DNA of 64,000 nucleotides from Serratia entomophila. Lineage in GTDB: Bacteria > Pseudomonadota > Gammaproteobacteria > Enterobacterales > Enterobacteriaceae. Made by a program: the position numbers and the translations under genes. Below are positions 9,139 to 15,838 of this stretch, piece after piece. A model generated the notes under the pieces. It was not told the origin of the DNA. It did no database searches and was given only the letters and a program-made list of their open reading frames with translations. The stretch is from contig NZ_CP082787.1 in NCBI RefSeq assembly GCF_021462285.1, positions 2,294,001 through 2,358,000 of the forward strand, written 5' to 3'. Every line of letters begins with the position of its first letter. Within the stretch, counting starts at the first letter, position 1.

Positions 9139-9444
9139 AGCAGTCCATCGGCAAGAGTTTTCTTACCGCTAAATTAGCAGAATCCTGGCAAGCGCCGCAA
9201 AGGGTAACGCACGCCGTCGCATTGTTTTTGTCCCCGCAGGCCCGACGCCCAAATTTCGCGCACGTCATCTTGAATTAACCTTGAAGCGTGATAGGTTATT
9301 TATTCGTTATTTGTGGTTTTTTATTCAAATTTACGACTGTATGCCGGCACCCTTGTCATCAAGATGCAGCAAAGCCTGGTTACCATCACCGATCCTGATG
9401 CGTGCGGCGGTATTTCTTCCCTTTAACCTCGCCTGGAGGATGTT
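9139..9444. other. Intergenic region, divergent promoters
   Basis: These 306 nt lie between a minus-strand gene and a plus-strand gene. The part at 9280-9335 is AT-rich and could hold the promoter of the gene at 9445. TGGAGGA at 9434-9440 is the ribosome site of that gene. I see no other coding or RNA signal. Confidence 0.6.
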
Positions 9445-9825
9445 ATGAACGGTAAAACGATTCGTCCGGAAGATGTGGTTCAGCGGCAGCTGGACGCCTA
9501 TAACGCCCGTGATATCGAGGCGTTTATCGCCTGCTGGGCGGAAGATGCGCAGTACTATGAGCACCCGGATACGCTGCTGGCCGGCGGCAAGGCGGCGATC
9601 CGCGAACGCCACGTCGCTCGCTTCAAAGAGCCGAGCCTGTACGGTGAGAAGGTGAAACGCATGGTGGTGGGCAATATGGTGGTCGATCAGGAAGTGGTGA
9701 CGCGCAATTTCCCGCAGGGGCGCGGCAAAATGGACGTGATCGCCATTTACGAGGTGGATCAGGGGCGGATTGCCAAGGCCTGGTTCAAAATCGGCCCCTG
9801 CCGGCTGGACCAAGGTTCACTGTAG
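9445..9825 (+). CDS. SnoaL-like/steroid isomerase-fold protein
   Basis: A 126-aa protein with the features of the nuclear transport factor 2/SnoaL_2 family. It begins with VVQRQLDAYNARDIEAFIACWAEDA, continues through YYEHPDTLLAGGKAAIRERH, and has late strands MDVIAIYEVDQGRIAKAWF. Many members are annotated as steroid delta-isomerase-like, but catalytic residues are variable and I cannot name a substrate. TGGAGGA lies 4 nt before the ATG. It converges on the RidA-like gene 9 nt downstream. Confidence 0.83.
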   Translation: MNGKTIRPEDVVQRQLDAYNARDIEAFIACWAEDAQYYEHPDTLLAGGKAAIRERHVARFKEPSLYGEKVKRMVVGNMVVDQEVVTRNFPQGRGKMDVIAIYEVDQGRIAKAWFKIGPCRLDQGSL

Positions 9826-9834
9826 CCCCGCGCA

Positions 9835-10212
9835 TTACACCGCCATCACCGCCTCTATCTCCACGTTGACCTGGGGAGAAAACAACGCGCTGACCGCCAT
9901 CAAAGAACAGGCCGGCAGCGCGCCGTCAAAGTAATCAAACAGCACCGGCCGGATCGCCGGCAGGTCGGCGATATCGGTTAAAAACACGCTAATCTTGATC
10001 AGCGACTTGAGGTTGGTGCCTTCGGCCGCGGCGATGGTCGCCAGCTGTTCCAGGATTGCCTGGGCCTGCTGCTGCGCCGTCTGGCCCTGAGCCTCGGTGG
10101 CGAACGCCGTCAGGCCCGAAACGTACAGCAGACTGCCGTGGCGCACCGCGTGCACATAGGGCCCGCCCGGGGTGGGCAACTGCGGATAATTAATGCGTTT
10201 TAATGACGTCAT
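9835..10212 (-). CDS. RidA family protein lacking the signature arginine
   Basis: A 125-aa protein of the YjgF/YER057c/UK114 (Rid) family. The family fold is visible: GLLYVSGLTA-like block near residue 30, QAQAILEQLATIAAAEGTNLKSLIKISVFLTD, and a C-terminal VNVEIEAVMAV. In archetypal RidA the segment PARS carries the arginine that binds 2-imino acids. Here the segment reads ALPACSLMAVSAL, so cysteine replaces arginine. It is therefore probably not a RidA-type imine deaminase but one of the divergent Rid subgroups. The ATG at 10212 has GAGGGG 8 nt upstream. Confidence 0.85.
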   Translation of the reverse strand: MTSLKRINYPQLPTPGGPYVHAVRHGSLLYVSGLTAFATEAQGQTAQQQAQAILEQLATIAAAEGTNLKSLIKISVFLTDIADLPAIRPVLFDYFDGALPACSLMAVSALFSPQVNVEIEAVMAV

Positions 10213-10290
10213 GATAAAACCCCTCGCGAGATTTATTAAAAAAATCGGCAAACTTGGTTAGGATACCGGCGTAAACATCGGGAAAACGCT

Positions 10291-10318
10291 GTGATCTATT
10301 GATATCTAATAGTATCAC
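10291..10318. promoter_or_regulatory. Imperfect palindrome centred on GATATC
   Basis: The left part GTGAT-CTATT and the right part (AATAG, T, ATCAC) form inverted repeats around a central GATATC, with single-base bulges. It lies 81 nt upstream of the APH(6)-like gene and 79 nt upstream of the RidA-like gene, which are divergent. It could be an operator or a structured leader; no regulator is next to it. Confidence 0.35.
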
Positions 10319-10398
10319 TAACATTTATTTCCATATGCCGCATCTTTCACGCAACGGATAAAGAGGCGGCGTATCACCGCAATAAGGACGCCTGGGCG

Positions 10399-11253
10399 AT
10401 GAACCCGCTATTTGTTCCCTATATGCAACGCTGGCGGCTGGAGCCGGACGGTAAAGCCTTTGAGACCCACAGCAGCCTGTTAATGCCGGTGCGCTATCGG
10501 GGCGGCGCCGCGATGCTGAAAATCGCCCGCGAACAGGAAGAAAAGTTCGGCGGCCTGCTGATGTGCTGGTGGCAGGGCGAGGGTGCCGCGCAGGTGTTGG
10601 CGTGGCATGAAGACGGCATTTTGCTCGAGCGCGCTCAGGGTGAAGGTTCGCTGGCGCAGTTGGTGCGTGACGGCGCGGATGAACAGGCCACGGAGATCCT
10701 GTGCCGGGTGATCGCCGGCCTGCATGCGCCGCGCGCGCAGCGGCCGCCGGAGCTGATCCCCTTGCATCAGTGGTTCAGCTCGCTGTGGCCGGCGGCGCAG
10801 GCGCATGGCGGCATGCTGCGCCTCAGCGCCACTGCGGCGGCCGAGTTGCTCACCAGCCCGCGAGAGGAAGGCGTGCTGCACGGCGATATTCACCATGATA
10901 ACGTGCTGGATTTCGGCGAACGCGGCTGGCTGGCGATAGACCCCAAACGGCTGAGCGGTGAGCGCGGCTTCGATTACGCCAATATTTTCTGTAACCCCAA
11001 TTACGGCGTGGCCACCGATCCGGACATTTTCCACCGCCGGGTGCAACAGGTCTGCCGGCTGGCCGGTTTGGATCGCCGCCGCCTGTTGCAGTGGATCCTG
11101 GCCTGGGCGGGGCTTTCCGCCGCCTGGTTTATGGAGGACGGCGAAGCGGCCGACATCGATTTTCGCGTGGCAGAGCTGGCGGCGCGCGCGCTGGGCCTGG
11201 CGCTGCCGGGCGGCGACTCAGGGTTCATCCTGCCAGTAATCGAGCGAGGCTGA
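10399..11253 (+). CDS. APH(6)-type aminoglycoside/hydroxyurea phosphotransferase family protein
   Basis: A 284-aa kinase with a protein-kinase-like fold. The catalytic loop is HGDIHHDNVLDFG (Brenner motif, about residues 160-172), and the metal/Mg segment is WLAIDPKRLSGERGFDYANIFCNPN. The IDPK and DYA-type segments are characteristic of the APH_6_hur family, which includes streptomycin 6-kinases. It is chromosomal and stands alone. Whether it confers streptomycin resistance or phosphorylates an endogenous substrate cannot be read from sequence. The ribosome site is weak. Its last 36 nt overlap the 3' end of the convergent cupin gene. Confidence 0.85.
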   Translation: MNPLFVPYMQRWRLEPDGKAFETHSSLLMPVRYRGGAAMLKIAREQEEKFGGLLMCWWQGEGAAQVLAWHEDGILLERAQGEGSLAQLVRDGADEQATEILCRVIAGLHAPRAQRPPELIPLHQWFSSLWPAAQAHGGMLRLSATAAAELLTSPREEGVLHGDIHHDNVLDFGERGWLAIDPKRLSGERGFDYANIFCNPNYGVATDPDIFHRRVQQVCRLAGLDRRRLLQWILAWAGLSAAWFMEDGEAADIDFRVAELAARALGLALPGGDSGFILPVIERG

Positions 11254-11721
11254 AGGGCGCTGCAGGTAGCGTACCTGCTGCCCGTCGCCGCCTGCCGCGA
11301 TCGCCTGAAACTTGCCCGAGTCGGGGTATTCCACCAGCTCCGGCTGTTCGCGCGTGCTGACCGACAGGTACTTCAGCGGCGCATCAGAGGTGTTGATAAT
11401 CTGATGCGGATAGTCCGGCCCCGGCGGAATAAAAATGATATCGCCGGCGACAATCGGCAGCATCTCGCCCGCCACCCGCAGCGTGCCGCTGCCCTCCAGA
11501 ATGATAAACATCTCCTCCTGCGCATAGTGAAAATGATAGGGGCAGGCGCGCATGCCCGGCGCCAGCAGGTCGATGGAGGCGCCCAGCTTGCTGGCGGCGG
11601 TGCCGGTGCCCAGCCGGGCGCCGAGGCTGTCATACAGCGGTGGCCGCTGGTCGCGATGTTTTTCTACCCGATCAACGTTGCGGATCAGGCGTTGGGCGAG
11701 CAGTGTGGCTTGTTCGTTCAT
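11218..11721 (-). CDS. Cupin-domain protein
   Basis: A 167-aa single-domain cupin. Motif 1 is visible as YHFHYAQEEMFIILEGSG, with two His and one Glu metal ligands. Motif 2 is GDIIFIPPGPDYPHQIIN, with the third His. A metal-dependent enzyme or sugar/ligand-binding role is possible. The ATG at 11721 has AGGGAG 5 nt upstream. It follows the O-methyltransferase by 23 nt on the same strand, so the two are probably cotranscribed. The 3' end runs 36 nt into the convergent APH-like gene. Confidence 0.85.
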   Translation of the reverse strand: MNEQATLLAQRLIRNVDRVEKHRDQRPPLYDSLGARLGTGTAASKLGASIDLLAPGMRACPYHFHYAQEEMFIILEGSGTLRVAGEMLPIVAGDIIFIPPGPDYPHQIINTSDAPLKYLSVSTREQPELVEYPDSGKFQAIAAGGDGQQVRYLQRPSASLDYWQDEP

Positions 11722-11744
11722 AAGCTCCCTCGTGACAATGTCAC

Positions 11745-12410
11745 CTAATAGTTGACGATGGCGAGGGAAAATCCGTCCCATCCCTTGCTGCCCACCGTTT
11801 GCAGGGCGGTGGCGCTGAGGCGCGGTTCTTGCGCCATCATGTCGAAGAAGCGCCGCACCCCCTGCACGCTGGCGTCCTTGCTGGCGGCATCGGTCACCGC
11901 ACCGTTGCGTACCACGTTATCGCCGACGATCGCCGTGCCGGGGCGCGATAGCCTCAGCGCCCACTGCAGGTAGTCCGGGTTACCGGGCTTGTCGGCGTCG
12001 ATAAATATCAGGTCGAACGGGGCCTCGGCCTGCAGCTGAGGCAAACTGAGGAGTGCGGGCCCTACCCGCAGCGCCACCTGGGCGCTCAGGCCGGCGTTGG
12101 CCACATTGCGCCGGGCCACCGCCGCGTGCCGCTCATTGGCCTCCAGCGTCACCAGCGTTCCGTCTGGCGGCAAGGCGCGGGCCAACCAGATGGTGCTGTA
12201 CCCGCCAAGGGTGCCGATTTCCAGTATGCGTCTGGCGTTAACCATGCGGGCAAACAGCTGCAGCAGCTTACCCTGATTCGGCGCCACGTCGTGGTCCGGT
12301 AGCCCTGCGGCGCTGTTGGCGTCCAGTGCCTGCAGCAGGGGATCGTCCTGTTCAACCAGGCAGTCGACGATATAACGATCGACCTGCGCCCATTGTTCAA
12401 TAGGGGTCAT
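11745..12410 (-). CDS. SAM-dependent O-methyltransferase (class I, COMT-like)
   Basis: A 221-aa methyltransferase of the Methyltransf_3 family (catechol/caffeoyl-CoA type). The SAM site motif is ILEIGTLGGYSTIWLARAL, VTLEANERHA gives the acidic ribose contact, and FDLIFIDADKPGNPDYLQWAL carries the metal-binding Asp. IVGDNVVRNGAV supplies the remaining Asp/Asn ligands. Substrates are usually catechol-like; the actual one is unknown. GAGAGG precedes the ATG at 12410. It is probably in an operon with the cupin gene. The AraC regulator at 12561 is divergent and is the natural candidate controller. Confidence 0.9.
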   Translation of the reverse strand: MTPIEQWAQVDRYIVDCLVEQDDPLLQALDANSAAGLPDHDVAPNQGKLLQLFARMVNARRILEIGTLGGYSTIWLARALPPDGTLVTLEANERHAAVARRNVANAGLSAQVALRVGPALLSLPQLQAEAPFDLIFIDADKPGNPDYLQWALRLSRPGTAIVGDNVVRNGAVTDAASKDASVQGVRRFFDMMAQEPRLSATALQTVGSKGWDGFSLAIVNY

Positions 12411-12560
12411 TTTGCCTCTCTAAAATGTGCTGTGGGCCGGCTGGCATAGGAAAGTCAAGGCGGCGACGGCGTCCTTGTCAAACCGGGGCGCACATTTGTT
12501 CCAGACATGGCATTATTTGTCTGCTTAGATAATCTGCCAAGAAGCTGTCACGGGGTGAAT

Positions 12561-13397
12561 ATGGGCAGTTGGATCGCATTGAAAAAAGACCCGCCTACCG
12601 GTATTGAACTGATCCGCGCCCATTTTGGCGGGCATCAGCACGCTTACGATCCGCACTGGCACGATGATTATCTGGTGGGCGTAACGGAACAGGGCGTCCA
12701 GCAGTTTCACTGTCGTCGACGGCGGCATCGCAGCACCCCCGGGCAGGTATTTTTGCTCGAGCCGGGTGAGGTGCATGACGGTGATGCGCCGGCCGAAGAG
12801 GGCTTTACCTACCAGATGTTGTATATCAGCCCAGGGTGGCTGGATGAGCAGCTGCGCCAGCTGTTTTCCCAGGTGCCGGACAGCTATCAGCTGAGCTTCG
12901 CCGCCACGCTGTCCGACGATCGGCTGTTGGCGCAGGCGACGATGCGCGCCTTTAGCCAACTGCAACAGCCGCAGCTGGGAGCATTGCAGCGCCAGCATGC
13001 GCTGGACGGTCTGCTGTGCGGTCTGACGTGTCATCTGCACTGGCGGCGGAGGCCGGTGCATGAAACCTCGCCTTACCAGGCGCAGCGCATTCGGGATTAT
13101 CTGCATGCCAATAGTCAGCAGGACATTCGCATGGAGTCGCTGGTGGCGCTGACCGGCCTCGATCGTTTTCGTATCACTCGACTGTTTCGCCAAACCTACG
13201 GGCTGCCGCCCCATGCCTACCTGGTGCAGTTGCGGCTGGCGCAGGCGCGCCGCTTATTGGCCGCCGGCGGCAGGCCGGTAGAGGTGGCGGCCCGGGTGGG
13301 GTTCGCCGATCAAAGCCATCTGGGGCGCTGGTTTCAGCGCGCCTACAGGCTAACGCCGGCTCACTACCGCAATCTTTGCACAAAGCTTCCAGAATAA
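12561..13397 (+). CDS. AraC family transcriptional regulator
   Basis: A 278-aa regulator. An N-terminal cupin-type sensor domain contains HQHAYDPHWHDDYLVGV and VFLLEPGEVHDGD. The C-terminal domain has two helix-turn-helix units: MESLVALTGLDRFRITRLFRQTYG and VEVAARVGFADQSHLGRWFQ, with the closing RLTPAHYRN. GGGGTGA precedes the ATG at 12561; a longer in-frame start at 12507 lacks such a site. It faces the O-methyltransferase/cupin pair across 150 nt and is followed by a DUF2000 gene, either of which could be its target. The ligand is unknown. Confidence 0.9.
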   Translation: MGSWIALKKDPPTGIELIRAHFGGHQHAYDPHWHDDYLVGVTEQGVQQFHCRRRRHRSTPGQVFLLEPGEVHDGDAPAEEGFTYQMLYISPGWLDEQLRQLFSQVPDSYQLSFAATLSDDRLLAQATMRAFSQLQQPQLGALQRQHALDGLLCGLTCHLHWRRRPVHETSPYQAQRIRDYLHANSQQDIRMESLVALTGLDRFRITRLFRQTYGLPPHAYLVQLRLAQARRLLAAGGRPVEVAARVGFADQSHLGRWFQRAYRLTPAHYRNLCTKLPE

Positions 13398-13449
13398 GCC
13401 GCGGTGCTTGGTTATGCTCAACGGCCCATTCAAAGACAGGAAGAACATC

Positions 13450-13881
13450 ATGCACTCTGATTTGCCTGCCGCGTTCAAAGCGGAACGCTGCGTCATCGTC
13501 ATCAATCGGGATTTGCCTCTGGGCAATATGGCCAACGCAGCGGCGGTGCTGGCGCTGACGCTGGGGCAGCGCCACCCGGCGCTGGTCGGCGACATGCTGG
13601 AAGACAGCGATGGTTTGCGTTGGCCGGGGCTGATCCCGATCGGCATCAGCGTGCTGGCCGCCGGCGAACAGGAGCTGAGCGAGTTGCTGCACCAGCCGCA
13701 GGCGGCGCAGCTGGATCGCATCCTGTTTCCACTGGATGGCCAGCAAACTACCGACTATGCGGCCTTTCGCGCCAGCGTGGCGGCCAGGCCCAGCCACCAG
13801 TGGCGTTTGCTGGGGGTGGCGCTGGCGGGGGAAAAGAAAGCCGTGCGCAAACTCACCGGCAAGCTGAAGCTGCTGGCCTGA
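13450..13881 (+). CDS. DUF2000 family protein
   Basis: A 143-aa protein of the DUF2000 family, which adopts a peptidyl-tRNA hydrolase II-like fold. Visible family features are ERCVIVINRDLPLGNMANAAAVLALTLG near the N-terminus, GLIPIGISVLAA, and a C-terminal LLGVALAGEKKAVRKLTGKLKLL. The role is unknown. AGGAAG precedes the ATG at 13450. It lies 52 nt after the AraC regulator on the same strand and may be cotranscribed with it. It converges on the BenE-like gene, with only 5 nt between the stops. Confidence 0.82.
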   Translation: MHSDLPAAFKAERCVIVINRDLPLGNMANAAAVLALTLGQRHPALVGDMLEDSDGLRWPGLIPIGISVLAAGEQELSELLHQPQAAQLDRILFPLDGQQTTDYAAFRASVAARPSHQWRLLGVALAGEKKAVRKLTGKLKLLA

Positions 13882-13886
13882 CGCCT

Positions 13887-15071
13887 TCAGCCCGCATTGC
13901 GCCGCGGCAGCGAAAGCAGCAGATGGGCGATGGCGCCGCCGACAATGCCCCAGAAGGCCGAGCCCACGCCCAATAGCGTCACCCCGGAGGCGGTGATCAG
14001 AAAGGCAATCAGGGCGGCGTCGCGCTGCTTTTCATCGTGCAGCGCGCGCTGCAGGCTGCCGCCGATGGTGCCGAGCAGCGCCAGGCCGGCGATGCAGTGG
14101 ATAAGCGCCGGCGGCAGCGCGCCGAACAGCATGCCGATCATCCCGCCGAACAACCCGGCCAGCAGATAGAACCCCCCGGCGGCGACAGCGCCCATATAGC
14201 GGCGCTGCGGATCGGGGTTGACGTCCGGCCCCATGCAGATGGCGGCGGTGATGGCGGCGATGCACACTGAAAAACCACCGAACGGCGCCAGCAGCAGGGC
14301 GGCCAACGCCGTCCAGGCGATCAACGGAGAAGTGGGCACGCTGTAGCCGGCCGCCTTCAGCGTGGCGATGCCGGGGGCGTTTTGCGAAGCCATGGTGACC
14401 ACGAAAAACGGCACGCCAATGCCCAGCAGCGTCGGCCAGCTGAAGTGCGGGGCGATAAACGCCGGCGAGGCGAACGCCAGCGGCTGTTGGGCGAGATGAA
14501 TATTGCCCTGCAGCGCGGCGATCGCCAAGCCGGCCAATAAGGTCAGCACGATGGTATAACGCGCCAGATAGCGGCGGCCAAGCAGATACACCAGCCCCAT
14601 AGCGGCGCTGAGGGTGAAGTTCACCTGCAGCGAAGCGAAGGCGTCGAGGCCGAACCGCAACAGTATGCCCGCCAGCATCGCCGCCGATATCGCCTGCGGT
14701 ATGTGGTCCATCAGCCGGGCGAACAGGCCGGTGACGCCGCACAGCAGGATCAAGCCGGCAGCAAAGACAAACACCCCGACGGCCTCGTTGATCGGCGTGC
14801 CGGGCAGGCTGGTGACCAGCAGCGCCGCGCCGGGCGTCGACCAGGCGGTGAGGATCGGCGTGCGGTAATACAGCGAAAGCCCGATGGAGGTAACGCCCAT
14901 GCCCAGCCCCAGCATGCTGAGCCAGCCGCCGATTTGCAGCGGGGTGGCGCCAGCGGCGGCGGCGGCCTGAAAGATGATGGCCGCCGAGCTGGTGTAACCC
15001 ACCAATACGGCCACGAAGCCGGCCATGACGGCGGGCAGGGTCAGATGACGCAAAGCAAGGGCAGGACGCAT
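13887..15071 (-). CDS. ydcO: BenE/YdcO family inner-membrane transporter
   Basis: A 394-aa inner-membrane protein with about 11-12 hydrophobic helices, of the benzoate:H+ symporter (BenE) family. It resembles E. coli YdcO, which also sits next to a SutR (YdcN) type regulator. Family segments include GYTSSAAIIFQAA, TAWSTPGAALL, PQAISAAMLAGILLRFG and TMASQNAPGIATLKAAGY. The substrate of YdcO is not established; aromatic acids are suggested by the family name only. CGGAG precedes the ATG at 15071. It is divergent from the regulator gene across 112 nt that hold two palindromes. Confidence 0.9.
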   Translation of the reverse strand: MRPALALRHLTLPAVMAGFVAVLVGYTSSAAIIFQAAAAAGATPLQIGGWLSMLGLGMGVTSIGLSLYYRTPILTAWSTPGAALLVTSLPGTPINEAVGVFVFAAGLILLCGVTGLFARLMDHIPQAISAAMLAGILLRFGLDAFASLQVNFTLSAAMGLVYLLGRRYLARYTIVLTLLAGLAIAALQGNIHLAQQPLAFASPAFIAPHFSWPTLLGIGVPFFVVTMASQNAPGIATLKAAGYSVPTSPLIAWTALAALLLAPFGGFSVCIAAITAAICMGPDVNPDPQRRYMGAVAAGGFYLLAGLFGGMIGMLFGALPPALIHCIAGLALLGTIGGSLQRALHDEKQRDAALIAFLITASGVTLLGVGSAFWGIVGGAIAHLLLSLPRRNAG

Positions 15072-15089
15072 GGCGGGCTCCGGTAACAA

Positions 15090-15107
15090 TGTGCGTTATA
15101 ACGCACA
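15090..15107. promoter_or_regulatory. Perfect 18-bp palindrome, candidate SutR-type operator 1
   Basis: TGTGCGTTATAACGCACA is a perfect inverted repeat. It sits 19 nt upstream of the transporter start codon, where bound regulator could block transcription. A near-identical copy lies 37 bp away (centre to centre) at 15128-15143. The divergent xre-cupin regulator gene starts at 15184. Confidence 0.7.
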
Positions 15108-15127
15108 GTGAAAATCAGCATAGCATC

Positions 15128-15143
15128 GTGCGTTATAGCGCAC
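15128..15143. promoter_or_regulatory. Near-palindrome, candidate SutR-type operator 2
   Basis: GTGCGTTATAGCGCAC repeats the core of the palindrome at 15090-15107 with one mismatch between its arms. It overlaps the expected -35 region of the TATAAT at 15151-15156, so binding here would be expected to repress the regulator gene. Confidence 0.65.
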
Positions 15144-15150
15144 AAGTGGT

Positions 15151-15156
15151 TATAAT
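15151..15156 (+). promoter_or_regulatory. Candidate -10 element of the SutR-type regulator gene
   Basis: A perfect TATAAT lies 28 nt before the start codon at 15184. There is no good -35 at 17 nt; the palindrome at 15128-15143 occupies that position. Confidence 0.5.
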
Positions 15157-15183
15157 CGGCGCCAAACCGCTGCGGAGAAAACG

Positions 15184-15747
15184 ATGCAAGAACTTGCCGG
15201 CCATCTGGCGCACACCCTACGCGCGCTGCGCGCCCAACGCGGCTGGAGCCTGACGCAGGCGGCGGAGAACACCGGCGTCAGCAAGGCGATGCTCGGGCAG
15301 ATAGAACGCGGCGAGTCCAGCCCGACGGTGGCGACGCTGTGGAAGATCGCCACCGGCTTTAACGTGGCGTTTTCTGCCTTTCTCGAGGCTTCGCCGCTGC
15401 AACAGCAGGCCACGCTGCACCGCTATGGCGATCTGCCGGTGTTTAATCAGCATAATGCCGCGATGCGCGTGGTGCCGCTGTTCCCGTTCGACAGGCAGCT
15501 GGGCTTCGACATGTTCGTCATCGATCTGGCGCCGGGGGCGCTCAGCGAATCGTCGGCCCACGAGCCGGGGGTGATCGAACATGTGATCGTCATCAGCGGC
15601 CGGTTAGAGCTGGCGGTTGACGGCCAGTGGCACAGCCTGGGCGCCGGTGAGGCGCTGCGCTTTCAGGCCGATTGCCCGCACGCTTACCGCAATGCCGGCC
15701 AGGAAACGGTGCGCATTCACGATCTTATCCACTATCCTCAATCCTGA
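15184..15747 (+). CDS. sutR: XRE-cupin transcriptional regulator, SutR (YdcN)-like
   Basis: A 187-aa regulator with an N-terminal HTH_3 domain (LRALRAQRGWSLTQAAENTGVSKAMLGQIERGESSPTVATLWKIA) and a C-terminal cupin (HEPGVIEHVIVISGRLELAVDG...GEALRFQADCPHAYRN). This is the architecture of E. coli SutR/YdcN, a regulator linked to sulfur use and located next to ydcO as here. The divergent BenE-like gene and the two palindromes between them suggest that it controls both itself and the transporter. A prolyl-oligopeptidase gene follows 91 nt downstream on the same strand. Confidence 0.88.
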   Translation: MQELAGHLAHTLRALRAQRGWSLTQAAENTGVSKAMLGQIERGESSPTVATLWKIATGFNVAFSAFLEASPLQQQATLHRYGDLPVFNQHNAAMRVVPLFPFDRQLGFDMFVIDLAPGALSESSAHEPGVIEHVIVISGRLELAVDGQWHSLGAGEALRFQADCPHAYRNAGQETVRIHDLIHYPQS

Positions 15748-15838
15748 CTCAACGCGCAGGGCGCAGCCTTTGACTCTGCGCCGCCAAACGCCTACCTTGT
15801 TGAAAATGCCTCTTATTCATGTTCAAAAGGAGCTTGAT

